Below are positions 41,719-50,578 of a stretch of 64,000 nucleotides of DNA, in pieces. Within the stretch, counting starts at the first letter, position 1, and every line of letters starts with the position of its first letter. Below the pieces are notes generated by a model. That model saw only the letters and a list, made by a program, of their open reading frames with translations. It ran no database searches and was not told the DNA's origin. Source of the DNA: an uncultured SAR116 cluster alpha proteobacterium (lineage in GTDB: Bacteria; Pseudomonadota; Alphaproteobacteria; Puniceispirillales; Marisalimonadaceae); contig CACNWE010000004.1 in assembly GCA_902623995.1 (NCBI GenBank), positions 62,001 through 126,000 on the forward strand, in the 5' to 3' direction. A program made the translations under genes and the position numbers.

Positions 41719-43179
41719 TTAGAAAATAATCTCATAATTTAAATTACAGGCATTAGCAAAATTTTTAAATCTTCGTTCATTTTCTTTATCCATGAGAGCT
41801 TTGGCTTCAGATTTTATTTTACAAGTTAATTTATTTTTCTTAATCTTAAATTTAATATTATCCAAATTTTTTGGTAATCCTGCGCTAAAATTATATATAA
41901 ATCTTAATCCTAAACCTATAGCATACGATGAAATTTTTTGCTTTTCTGAAAGTAAATTGGTTATTCTTTTATCAATTTGTTGTTTATCTTTAGTACCAAT
42001 ATATCTGTGATAAACAACTTTGGCCATCCATACCCTCTCAACATGAGTTAAATCTCTTACTGGTAGTGATAAGATTTTGTTTGCGGCAATATTACCTCTC
42101 ATATCTGGCTGTTCGTCCCAAGAAATATCTGAAAGATTAGTACTAATTTTAAATACCCTTTCAAGATCTTTATCTGCAATTTTTTCAAATATAGGACCAA
42201 ATATTTTTTTTATTTTAGTTTGCATGCCATTAAATCTTTGGTTTTTTGCAAGTACATTATAGTAAGCAACTTTATCTGGATTGATCCTATTTTCTTTATT
42301 TAATTCTGCTATCAATCCATCTCTTATACTTGTTCCACTAATCATAATATTTTTTACATTTGATGATAAAATCAGGTGAGTTATTATCTTTGCTGCAGTT
42401 GAAATAGTATCTGTTCTACCAGGAGGTATACCTAATACTTCTTTGTTTTCATCTGACATTTGATCCAAAAGAATAATCCCTCTTTCGATATTGAATTTTA
42501 ATCCATGCAATAATGAGAGTGGATAATTATAATTCTTTATATAGGCAGATCCTAGAGCTCTAAAACTTCCACCTGTTCCAAACAATGTAAGATCTTTAGA
42601 TTTATTCAGCCATTCAACTTTATTAATTTCTTTTCTGATTTCTTCACTAGTAATCTGAGATAAGTGTCCAATATCAATACTCGTTGATTTTATCTTTTTT
42701 CCATCTTGAATAAGAATAAGTTCTAAACTTCCTCCTCCTAAATCTGCTATAAGCCCTTTATCAACTTTTATGTTGCTAAGAACTCCTAAACAGGCATAAT
42801 CAGCCTCCTCTTTAGCAGACAAGATTTTAATATTATGATTAAGAAGTTTTTCTGCAGGACGTAAAAATTCTTTTGCATTTTTGGCTTTTCTAACAGCTGC
42901 AGTTGCTATAATTAACTGATGTTTTACAGACATAGTTTTTATTATATATGCAAAACGCTTTATAGCTGACAAAGCTTTTGAAATTGATTGACTGGAAATA
43001 TTTTTGCTCAATGATAGACCCTCACCGAGTTTACAATTTACTCTTTCATTAAATAACGGAAAAGGATATTTACCATTTTGAGGATATATAACAAGTCTAA
43101 TAGAATTAGAACCAATATCGATTATTGCTAATTTACCTTTATTTATCTTCCTATAAAAACTTAAAGCTACTTCATTCAT
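41719..43179 (-). CDS. ppx: Exopolyphosphatase / GppA-type phosphatase
   Basis: A 486-residue Ppx/GppA protein of the actin-like ATPase superfamily: phosphate-1 motif AIIDIGSNSIRLVIY, catalytic region TAAVRKAKNAKEFL, GLIADLGGGSLELILI (second phosphate loop), FGTGGSFRALG and MISGTSIRDGLI. The C-terminal helical part includes an HD-like region (LTHVERVWMAKVVYHRY). It degrades polyphosphate or converts pppGpp to ppGpp. Two bases after the ppk stop, so the polymerase and phosphatase are made from one message. Confidence 0.9.
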   Translation of the reverse strand: MNEVALSFYRKINKGKLAIIDIGSNSIRLVIYPQNGKYPFPLFNERVNCKLGEGLSLSKNISSQSISKALSAIKRFAYIIKTMSVKHQLIIATAAVRKAKNAKEFLRPAEKLLNHNIKILSAKEEADYACLGVLSNIKVDKGLIADLGGGSLELILIQDGKKIKSTSIDIGHLSQITSEEIRKEINKVEWLNKSKDLTLFGTGGSFRALGSAYIKNYNYPLSLLHGLKFNIERGIILLDQMSDENKEVLGIPPGRTDTISTAAKIITHLILSSNVKNIMISGTSIRDGLIAELNKENRINPDKVAYYNVLAKNQRFNGMQTKIKKIFGPIFEKIADKDLERVFKISTNLSDISWDEQPDMRGNIAANKILSLPVRDLTHVERVWMAKVVYHRYIGTKDKQQIDKRITNLLSEKQKISSYAIGLGLRFIYNFSAGLPKNLDNIKFKIKKNKLTCKIKSEAKALMDKENERRFKNFANACNLNYEIIF

Positions 43180-43181
43180 AT

Positions 43182-45314
43182 TTATATTTTAGCTAAGCTT
43201 CCCTGACCTGATAAACTTGGGTTTTTCATAAAATAAGTGTGCGCACAAAATGTTTTGTCCTTATATTTTTTTTTGGAGTATTCTCCATTTTTATTTAATT
43301 TCCAAGTGTTTTTTGTGTCATTTATTAAAGCCGGTAATACTTGATCTAGGATTTGACTTCGAACTGTTTTATTTTCTAAAGGTATAAAAGCTTCAACTCT
43401 ATGGTATAGATTACGAGGCATTATATCAGCAGATGCTATATAAACTAAATTACTTTCAGACTGAAATTTTCCTTTATTCGCAAAAACATAAATTCTCCCA
43501 TGTTCAAGAAATCTTCCTATAATTGCAGTTACTGTAATGTTTTCAGACATTCCTTTAACATTAGGGCGTAGGCAGCAAATACCCCTAACCATCAAGTGAA
43601 TTTTTACCCCTGCATTAGATGCTTCATAGAATTTTTCAATTATTTTTTGATCTACAATCGCATTACATTTAATCCAAATTCCACTTTCAAAACCATCTTT
43701 AGCATTTTGTGTTTCATTATTAATTTTCTCAATTAACCAATCATAAGAAGAGTTGGGTGAAATGATCATCTTATTTAATTGTTTTGGTTGAACATGACTG
43801 GTAAGAAAATTAAAGACTGATCTAGCATCCTCACAAATATTTTTATCGATAGTGAATAACGAAAAGTCAGTATAAATTTTAGCAGTATGTGGATGATAAT
43901 TACCAGTTCCACAATGAGCATAAGAAACTAATTTTTTACCCTCTTTTTTTGTTATTAGAGATAATTTTGCATGTACTTTTAAATCAACTAGGCCGTAAGC
44001 AACTTGCGCACCAGCTTGTTCTAATACTCTAGCTAGTTGGACATTATTTTCTTCATCAAATCGAGCTTTCAGCTCAATTACTGCAATAACAGATTTTCCT
44101 GATTCAGCAGCGGATACCAATGCTTGCACGATAGGAGAGTCAGGTGAAGTCCTGTATAACGTTTGTCGTATCGTCAAAACATTTTTATCAATAGCTGCCT
44201 GTTGGAGCAAACTTAAAACTACATCAAAACTTTCGTAAGGGTGATGAACAATTATCTCTTTATTTTTAATTGCCGAAAAGCAATCTCCTTTAAAGTCTAA
44301 TATTCTTTGTGGCATTCTAGGTTTGTACGGTTTAAATAAATTTTGTTTGGGAAGATTATTTATTATTTCCGTAAAGTCATTGATCCCAACAAATCCTTGC
44401 GCAACATATATATGATCGTCAGGGATATTTAATTGCCTGGTTAAGAGTTTTTGAGCAGATTTAGATAAATCGTGAGAAAAGGTTAAGGATACAATACCAC
44501 CTCTTTTTCTGGCTTTAATTGCAGTTTCAAATTGCCCTATTAAGTCATCTGCTTCATCATCTATTTCAATTTCGGCATCTCTTATCACTCTAAACATGCC
44601 TGATTTTAATAATTTATATTCAGGATAAATTAAATGAACAAACTTTGTAACTAAGGTCTCCAGCATAGCATATCTCTGATGCTCACCAGGTAATCTTATA
44701 AATCTATCTACATTATCAGGAAGTAAAACTACACAATTTATATTTTTGTTTTTTGTATCTTTCATCTCCATTAATACACATTTACCTTTATTTTGGATAA
44801 AAGGAAAAGGGTGTGCAGGGTCTAAAGTGGTAGGAGTTAAAAGAGGTAGAATATTTTGTTCATAATATTCTTTAAGCCATTCTAATTCGTTTTTAGTCCA
44901 TTTATTATCAAACAAAATTGAAACATCACAATCTTCCTTTTCATTTAATAAATAATTCAAACATCTTTGCTGTTTATTTTTTAAATCTTTGGAAGCATTA
45001 AGTACTGTTTTTAATAATTCATCTGCCCTCATCCCAGTTTCAGGAACTGTATTGAAACCTTGACTTATAAGCTGATGTAGACCAGCTATTCGAACCATAT
45101 AAAATTCATCTAAATTTTCTGAAGAAATTGTTACAAATCTAAGTCTTTCACCATAAGGAATTGTCTTATCATATACTTGTAGTAAAACTCTCTCATTAAA
45201 AGATAACCAGCTAATTTCTCTGTCAAAATATCTGTCATTTTGATTATTAATTAATTTTTTTGTGATTTTATTTAAAGACAATCTAACCTCAGAATTTGAG
45301 GTTTTGAGTTTCAT
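43182..45314 (-). CDS. ppk1: Polyphosphate kinase 1
   Basis: A 710-residue PPK1 with the usual order: N-terminal RYFDREISWLSFNERVL, head domain, and two PLD-like catalytic domains. The autophosphorylated histidine is in VSYAHCGTGNYHPHTAKIYTD and the second conserved His in FLEHGRIYVFAN. It reversibly polymerises the gamma phosphate of ATP into polyphosphate. It starts the run ppk-ppx-GAF-ABM, with a candidate Pho box at 45389-45406 in the 101-bp gap upstream. An alternative start a few residues in (RYFDRE near residue 33) is possible; the ATG at 45314 was kept. Confidence 0.95.
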   Translation of the reverse strand: MKLKTSNSEVRLSLNKITKKLINNQNDRYFDREISWLSFNERVLLQVYDKTIPYGERLRFVTISSENLDEFYMVRIAGLHQLISQGFNTVPETGMRADELLKTVLNASKDLKNKQQRCLNYLLNEKEDCDVSILFDNKWTKNELEWLKEYYEQNILPLLTPTTLDPAHPFPFIQNKGKCVLMEMKDTKNKNINCVVLLPDNVDRFIRLPGEHQRYAMLETLVTKFVHLIYPEYKLLKSGMFRVIRDAEIEIDDEADDLIGQFETAIKARKRGGIVSLTFSHDLSKSAQKLLTRQLNIPDDHIYVAQGFVGINDFTEIINNLPKQNLFKPYKPRMPQRILDFKGDCFSAIKNKEIIVHHPYESFDVVLSLLQQAAIDKNVLTIRQTLYRTSPDSPIVQALVSAAESGKSVIAVIELKARFDEENNVQLARVLEQAGAQVAYGLVDLKVHAKLSLITKKEGKKLVSYAHCGTGNYHPHTAKIYTDFSLFTIDKNICEDARSVFNFLTSHVQPKQLNKMIISPNSSYDWLIEKINNETQNAKDGFESGIWIKCNAIVDQKIIEKFYEASNAGVKIHLMVRGICCLRPNVKGMSENITVTAIIGRFLEHGRIYVFANKGKFQSESNLVYIASADIMPRNLYHRVEAFIPLENKTVRSQILDQVLPALINDTKNTWKLNKNGEYSKKKYKDKTFCAHTYFMKNPSLSGQGSLAKI

Positions 45315-45388
45315 TTGGCAAATCTAACTTAATCTCATCAATTCAAACCAGATGAATTCTCAAAACTATGTCTTTGTAAATAATGTTT

Positions 45389-45406
45389 ATTTCAAATTTA
45401 TTACAT
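45389..45406 (-). promoter_or_regulatory. Candidate Pho box upstream of ppk1
   Basis: On the minus strand: ATGTAAT-AAAT-TTGAAAT, each half one mismatch from TTGTAAT, with the same AAAT spacer as at 22283 and 11254. A CATTAT (45380-45385) follows at a -10 position. The start codon of ppk1 is about 75 bp downstream. Confidence 0.48.
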
Positions 45407-45415
45407 TAAAAATAT

Positions 45416-46975
45416 TTAAATCAAAACTTCAATTAGAAATGGGCCTTTTTCTTTAAGTCCATGTTTAAAATATTTTACTAAATCTTCAATATTATCAACT
45501 TTAACAGCGTCAACTCCCATGCCCTTTGATATAGAGACCCAATCTAATGCTGGATCTTTTAAAGACAACATTTCCATTGCTGATTTTCCTGGGTTATCAA
45601 CACCTACATTTGTTAATTCTCCTTGAAGGATCTTGTAACTTTGGTTTGCAAAAATTAATACAACTATATCTAAATTTTCTCTTGCCATAGTCCATAAAGA
45701 CTGGACGGTATACATGGCACTTCCATCACCTTCTAATGAAATAACTTTTTGATCTGGAGATGATATTGCCGCTCCAATTGCTACAGGCATTCCAAATCCT
45801 ATAGACCCTCCACAGTTATTCAGCCATGTATGTGGTTGTGATCCTGAAGTTTGATAAAAAAATTCTCTTCCAGTAGTTACAGATTCATCAACTATGATTG
45901 CATTTTCTGGGATTAATGCACCTAATACCATTCCCAATGACATTGGGTTAATTGGACCTTTAGGAATGTCTGGGATATCAAGTTTTGAAATAGTATTAGG
46001 AGTATTATTTGATATTCCAATCCTATCTGATAACTCTTCGACAACTGTTGTAATATCATCTGATATAGAAGCTAATTCAAAAAATTTAGTAGAATCTTGT
46101 GTTAAGACTCCAGGCTTATTTGGATATGCAAAAAAAGCGACTGGTCGTCTAGCTCCTATTATTATAATGGTGTCAAAGTCTTTAAGAACTTCAACTGCTT
46201 TATCAACAACATATGGTATTCTTACAGAATTGATTCTCCCCGCACCTTTATCTAAACGAGCATTAAACCAGTCAGTTTTAATTGGACAGCCTATTTTGTC
46301 CGCTACTTTTGCCAATTTAATAAGGTTGTTTTCTTCTAAAGCCTGACCACCAACAAGTATTAGAGGGTTCTTTGCATCTTGAAGTTCTAAAATTGCTTCG
46401 TCTATTATTTTAGAAGAAACTATCTTAGATTTCATATTTAACTCAATCGACTCAATTTTATTGCCTTCATTCCATGCGGTATCACCAGGCAAGATTAAAG
46501 TTGCAATTTTCCCAGGTTTTACATTTGCATGTCTAATAGCTTCAGCACCATCCTTCGCAATCTCTTTTGAAGATTTACTTGTTTTTACCCAATGGGAGAC
46601 TGGACTTGCTATTCCTTCAATATCCGAAGTTAACGGAGCATTTAATTTTATATGATCAAGAGCGTGCTCGCCTACTATATTAACAATTCCTGAATTAGCT
46701 TTTTTTGCATTATGTAGGTTTGCAAGGCCATTTGCTAATCCAGGACCTAAATGTAATAAAGTTGAAGCTGGCGACCTTCTCATTCTAAAGTAACCGTCAG
46801 CAGCACCAGTAGCACATCCCTCAAAAAGACATAAAACGCTTCGCATATTTTGATATTTATCTAAAGCTGCAACGAAATGCATTTCTGATGTTCCAGGATT
46901 AGTAAAACAGACGTCAACATTACCTTCTAATAAAGTACCAACTAAACTTTCTGCTCCGTTCACAAGACCCTCCAA
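45416..46975 (-). CDS. Thiamine-diphosphate-dependent enzyme, acetolactate synthase/benzoylformate decarboxylase-like
   Basis: A 519-residue ThDP enzyme: N-terminal Pyr domain with catalytic glutamate E52 (LCLFEGCATGAADGY), central domain, and C-terminal PP domain with the metal motif LEGDGSAMYTVQSLW ending FANQSYK. The FTNPGTSEMHFVAALD opening and HLGPGLANGLANLHNAKK match the subgroup annotated as acetolactate synthase large subunit or MdlC-like decarboxylase; true IlvB is longer (about 570-600) and works with IlvH, absent here. Likely substrate is a 2-oxoacid. Monocistronic, between ppk1 and a divergent pair. Confidence 0.82.
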   Translation of the reverse strand: MEGLVNGAESLVGTLLEGNVDVCFTNPGTSEMHFVAALDKYQNMRSVLCLFEGCATGAADGYFRMRRSPASTLLHLGPGLANGLANLHNAKKANSGIVNIVGEHALDHIKLNAPLTSDIEGIASPVSHWVKTSKSSKEIAKDGAEAIRHANVKPGKIATLILPGDTAWNEGNKIESIELNMKSKIVSSKIIDEAILELQDAKNPLILVGGQALEENNLIKLAKVADKIGCPIKTDWFNARLDKGAGRINSVRIPYVVDKAVEVLKDFDTIIIIGARRPVAFFAYPNKPGVLTQDSTKFFELASISDDITTVVEELSDRIGISNNTPNTISKLDIPDIPKGPINPMSLGMVLGALIPENAIIVDESVTTGREFFYQTSGSQPHTWLNNCGGSIGFGMPVAIGAAISSPDQKVISLEGDGSAMYTVQSLWTMARENLDIVVLIFANQSYKILQGELTNVGVDNPGKSAMEMLSLKDPALDWVSISKGMGVDAVKVDNIEDLVKYFKHGLKEKGPFLIEVLI

Positions 46976-47066
46976 TCTTACTTTTAATTAACATATCAAA
47001 TTAAAAATCTAATTGGTAATAATTTAATTTTATGTAAAACTTTACAGAAATTATTTTGAGAATTTT

Positions 47067-47441
47067 ATGTTTAAATCTTTAATCGATGACAATGAAAAGC
47101 GAAACCAACTTTCTATTATGGCTCAATATCTAAACACAAGTTTTATGATTAGTACAATAGAGAACGAGTATTTAGTAAATATTGAAAAAGGCGTTGTAAA
47201 AAATGTAGAAGAAGGACCTTTTGTAATGCCAAGCTATGTCTTTAAATTAACTGCACCTAAGAACGAGTGGATAAAATTTTTACAACATATTCCTGAACCG
47301 GGGTCTCATGATATTATTGCAATGCTTCGAAGAAAAGTTTTGAAATTTGAAGGGGATCTCTATCCTTTAATGTCTCACTTACTATACTTCAAATTACTTC
47401 TGGCCTCCCTAAGACCAGCGGAGAGTAAAAATGAAAATTGA
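47067..47441 (+). CDS. Small SCP2-like protein of unknown function
   Basis: A 124-residue protein with a pattern reminiscent of SCP2 sterol-carrier-like domains (strands ISTIENEYLVNIEKGVVKNVEEG followed by YVFKLTAPKNEWIKFLQHIPEPG and an amphipathic C-terminal helix). Its 3' end overlaps the start of the alpha/beta hydrolase by 11 bp, so the two form a pair; hydrolases and SCP2-like proteins of this type probably share a hydrophobic substrate. Family assignment is tentative. Confidence 0.55.
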   Translation: MFKSLIDDNEKRNQLSIMAQYLNTSFMISTIENEYLVNIEKGVVKNVEEGPFVMPSYVFKLTAPKNEWIKFLQHIPEPGSHDIIAMLRRKVLKFEGDLYPLMSHLLYFKLLLASLRPAESKNEN

Positions 47442-48270
47442 AAAAGAACCTATTTCTGGTCAATATGGAAAATTTAAAATTAATGGTATTGACTATAGGA
47501 TATATTGGGAAGAAGCCGGTCAGGGAATTCCTTTAGTTTGCCTACATACTGCGGGATCTGATGGTAGACAATATAGAGCTCTTTTGAATGATAAAAAAAT
47601 ATTAGAAAAGTTTAGGGTTATTGTATTTGATATGCCTTGGCATGGAAAATCCTCGCCACCCGAAAATGCTAAAGTTGGAAATTATAAACTATCAACGGAC
47701 TTTTATATTTCTCAAATTATGAGCTTTATAAATGGCTTGGAATTAGTAAAGCCTGTTGTAATGGGGTGTTCTATAGGCGGAAGAATTATTCTTCATTTAG
47801 CAATAAATTTTCCAGATAAATTTAGAGCATTAATTGGGCTTCAAAGTGCTGGTCATTTGGATCCTTATTACGATATCAGTTGGTTACATAGACAAGATGT
47901 ACATGGAGGAGAAGTTTGCGGAGGCATTGCTTATGGCTTGATGGCACCAACAAGTCCTGAAAGTGATAAATTCGAAACAATGTGGCATTATATGCAAGGT
48001 GGACCTGGAATTTTTAAAGGAGATTTATTTTTTTATAAGTTCGATGGAAATATTGGCAATGAAATTAAAAAAATTGATAATTCAAAATGTCCAATTTATT
48101 TATTAACTGGTGAATATGACTACTCAGCAACACCAGAGGAAACAAAATCTCTAGCTGACACTATTGGTATCGAAATGATCAAAATGAAAAATGTAGGTCA
48201 TTTTCCAATGAGTGAAAATCCAAAAGAATTTCTAAAATACCTACATCCAGTCTTAAATAAAATTAGTTAG
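47431..48270 (+). CDS. Alpha/beta hydrolase
   Basis: A 279-residue alpha/beta-hydrolase fold enzyme. Oxyanion-hole region LVCLHTAGSDGRQYRAL, nucleophile elbow VMGCSIGGRI (Ser in G-C-S-I-G), acid candidate in LLTGEYDYSATPEET, histidine in VGHFPMSENP. The N-terminal FKINGIDYRIYWEEAGQG is typical of C-C hydrolases and esterases. Coupled with the SCP2-like gene by overlap. Convergent with the SDR gene, with which it abuts exactly. Substrate unknown. Confidence 0.85.
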   Translation: MKIEKEPISGQYGKFKINGIDYRIYWEEAGQGIPLVCLHTAGSDGRQYRALLNDKKILEKFRVIVFDMPWHGKSSPPENAKVGNYKLSTDFYISQIMSFINGLELVKPVVMGCSIGGRIILHLAINFPDKFRALIGLQSAGHLDPYYDISWLHRQDVHGGEVCGGIAYGLMAPTSPESDKFETMWHYMQGGPGIFKGDLFFYKFDGNIGNEIKKIDNSKCPIYLLTGEYDYSATPEETKSLADTIGIEMIKMKNVGHFPMSENPKEFLKYLHPVLNKIS

Positions 48271-49032
48271 CTACCAGTCTTTTCCAGCTGTCCATCCCCC
48301 ATCTACGATTAAATTTGTTCCAGTACAAAAACTTGCTTCGTCACTTGCAAGATATAAAACTGCACTAGAAATTTCTTTAGGTTCTCCCCAACGTTTCATG
48401 GCGTGCAAGTTCCTTACTTTTTGAGAAGCTTCTTCATCTTGAAAATATCTTTCTGTTAATGGAGTTCTAATAACACCTGGTCCAATAGCATTTACTCTAA
48501 TATCATACTTCGCTAGATCTACTGCTAGTTGCTTAGTTATTCCGGCAGTAGCATGTTTAGAGGCAGTATAAGCACACCTATTAGGCGCAGAAGTTACGCT
48601 TAAAGTCGAGGAAGTAATTACAATATTACCCTTTATTTTTTTTTCGATGCAGTGCTTTGCAAATGTTTGTGCAGTTATAAAAACTCCAGTAACGTTTATA
48701 TCAATAACCTTTCTCCATTCTTCAATAGACAATTCTAACGGAGAGACAATTTCTCTTATACCTGCATTACAAAATGCAATATCTAAACTGCCAAAATGTT
48801 CATATGCATTTTTCATGTTTTCAATAGTTTCATTTTGATTTGTTACATCTAATTTAAATGGCTCAGCATTACCACCTGCAGATTTTATTTCTTTAGCCAC
48901 CCTGCTAGCCATATCAAAATCTAAATCTGAGACAGCTACATTTGCACCTTCTTTTGCAAAACTTAAACCTGTTTGACGACCAATCCCACCTGCTGCTCCA
49001 GTAATAAACACAGTTTTGTCTTTAAATCTCAT
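48271..49032 (-). CDS. Short-chain dehydrogenase/reductase
   Basis: A 253-residue classical SDR: TGAAGGIGRQTG (11-22), D37 or D39 after strand 2 (NAD preference), NNAG-equivalent FCNAGI, catalytic S141/S142, Y155 and K159 (AYTASKHA), and DGGWTAG at the C-terminus. Oxidises or reduces a secondary alcohol or ketone; the substrate cannot be told. An ATG with ggggga upstream on the minus strand. Divergent from the RidA gene. Confidence 0.87.
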   Translation of the reverse strand: MRFKDKTVFITGAAGGIGRQTGLSFAKEGANVAVSDLDFDMASRVAKEIKSAGGNAEPFKLDVTNQNETIENMKNAYEHFGSLDIAFCNAGIREIVSPLELSIEEWRKVIDINVTGVFITAQTFAKHCIEKKIKGNIVITSSTLSVTSAPNRCAYTASKHATAGITKQLAVDLAKYDIRVNAIGPGVIRTPLTERYFQDEEASQKVRNLHAMKRWGEPKEISSAVLYLASDEASFCTGTNLIVDGGWTAGKDW

Positions 49033-49109
49033 TGAAAAATCCCCCTGTTAATGCAAAGTTTATTTGAATTAACCTTTTTGACAACATTAATCTTTATTGG
49101 AGTAATCGA

Positions 49110-49496
49110 TTGGACATAGAACATTTAGTATTTGAAAACGGACCTAAAAGAGTTGGCCCCTTTAGTCATGCTGTTAAAGCTGGTGAATTTATTTTTATTA
49201 CTGGACAAATGCCAACATTGCCAGAAAATCCTGACGTACTAGTCAGTAATGATGTTGAAAAGCAAACTCATCAAGTTATGAAAAATCTAATTAGTGTTTT
49301 AGATAATTGTGGCTCTTCTCTCGAGAGAGTAACTTTCGTAAGAGTGTATTTAGTTAACTTCCAAGACTTCGACAAAGTAAATAAAATTTATAAATCCTAT
49401 TTCAATGAAGACAAACTGCCTGCTAGAACATGTATTGGTGTAACTGGACTTGCTGTAGGTGCTTCAGTTGAGATTGATCTTGTAGCAAAAGTTTAG
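49110..49496 (+). CDS. RidA/YjgF-family protein
   Basis: A 128-residue protein of the Rid superfamily: GPKRVGPFSHAVKAGEFIFITGQMP, then VTFVRVYLVNFQDFDKVNKIYKSYF and LPARTCIGVTGLAVGASVEIDLVA with the conserved Arg in PAR that binds carboxylates of imine substrates. It hydrolyses reactive enamine/imine intermediates or acts on a related pathway. TTG start with ggag (49099-49102) at 7 bp. Just upstream of azlCD. Confidence 0.85.
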   Translation: MDIEHLVFENGPKRVGPFSHAVKAGEFIFITGQMPTLPENPDVLVSNDVEKQTHQVMKNLISVLDNCGSSLERVTFVRVYLVNFQDFDKVNKIYKSYFNEDKLPARTCIGVTGLAVGASVEIDLVAKV

Positions 49497-49513
49497 ATAA
49501 GAAAAATTTGTCT

Positions 49514-50233
49514 ATGAAAAGAAAATATACCCCTTTTAAAAAAGGTATTTTTACTGGCTTTGGTTTCCCTGGCATAGGAATGAGCTCAGCAATGTTTGGA
49601 TATGGTGTTTTTGCTGCAGAAGCTGGACTAGATCTATATCTTTGTTTAGGTTCAGTTTTAATTTTATGGAGCATGCCTGGTATGGTTATTTTTGTGTCTC
49701 TTTTTTCAATAGGCACACCAATATTCTTGCTATTTACTACTGTTTTATTGGCTAACATGAGACAATTTTTTTTAGTCTTATCTGGCCTTACATTAATGAA
49801 TATTCACAAACATAAATTATCTTTTATTACAAAATTATTTTGGGCTCACCTCATTAGTCCCACTGGTTGGGCTGAGTTAACCAAAGTAAAAAATGAAATA
49901 GACGAAAAAGATTTATTTAAATTTTTTCAGGGTCTTAGTTTGGCATTGGTAATATTTAATTCAACTACAACAATTATTGGTTACAAATTATATGATTTTT
50001 TACCTAATGATATTGTTTCTATTCCCGTATTTATAATGCCATTATATTTAACAATCTTAATGCTAAGAGCTATTGAAATTTATTACAGATTAGCGGTTGT
50101 TACTGGAGGGATTATCGGGCCCCTTTTATTTCCATATATTGGTGATTGGAGTTTGATTGTTGCAGGATTAGTTGGCGGTTCCGTTGGCTTGATGATCAGT
50201 TATCTTTTGAATAAGGATAAAATTAATGTATGA
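49514..50233 (+). CDS. azlC: AzlC-family amino-acid exporter subunit
   Basis: A 239-residue membrane protein with about six to seven helices and the AzlC pattern: FKKGIFTGFGFPGIGMSSAMFGYGVFAAEAGL and LLANMRQFFLVLSGLT (the NxRhxL motif near TM3). With AzlD it forms a branched-chain amino-acid (or related amine) exporter, LIV-E family. The upstream TTG at 49508 only adds two residues; the ATG at 49514 is taken. The 3' end overlaps azlD by 8 bp. Confidence 0.85.
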   Translation: MKRKYTPFKKGIFTGFGFPGIGMSSAMFGYGVFAAEAGLDLYLCLGSVLILWSMPGMVIFVSLFSIGTPIFLLFTTVLLANMRQFFLVLSGLTLMNIHKHKLSFITKLFWAHLISPTGWAELTKVKNEIDEKDLFKFFQGLSLALVIFNSTTTIIGYKLYDFLPNDIVSIPVFIMPLYLTILMLRAIEIYYRLAVVTGGIIGPLLFPYIGDWSLIVAGLVGGSVGLMISYLLNKDKINV

Positions 50234-50573
50234 GAATTCAATAATTATACCTGAAATAATCCCTTGGATAATGCTTTTAGTCGCTAGTTCAGGTATTTTT
50301 GTTTGGAGATTTTTAGGAGTGGTTTTATCTAGTAAAATACAAAAAGATAGTTTTTTTGCAAAATGGATCAATGCTATTGCATTTGCTATGACGACAGCTT
50401 TAATGACTAGAATCATAATTTTCCCAACAGGAGCGTTGGCCGAAACTGAATTGATTGAAAGAATAGCACCTTTTTTAATTGGTATAATTGTATTTTTATT
50501 TTTCCCAAAAAAACCAATTTTTGGTTTAGCAATAGGAGTGCTCTTCTTTAGCGTTGGAATATTTATATCTTAG
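50226..50573 (+). CDS. azlD: AzlD-family protein
   Basis: A 115-residue protein with four hydrophobic helices (IIPWIMLLVASSGIFVWRFLGVVLS and others), the normal length of AzlD, the small partner of AzlC. Start lies inside the azlC 3' end, so the pair is translationally coupled. Convergent with the acyl-CoA dehydrogenase gene, 5 bp away. Confidence 0.82.
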   Translation: MYENSIIIPEIIPWIMLLVASSGIFVWRFLGVVLSSKIQKDSFFAKWINAIAFAMTTALMTRIIIFPTGALAETELIERIAPFLIGIIVFLFFPKKPIFGLAIGVLFFSVGIFIS

Positions 50574-50578
50574 ATATT

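Noticed and set aside
45894-46346. 150-codon plus-strand frame
   Set aside because: Antisense shadow of the TPP enzyme, whose domains are intact.
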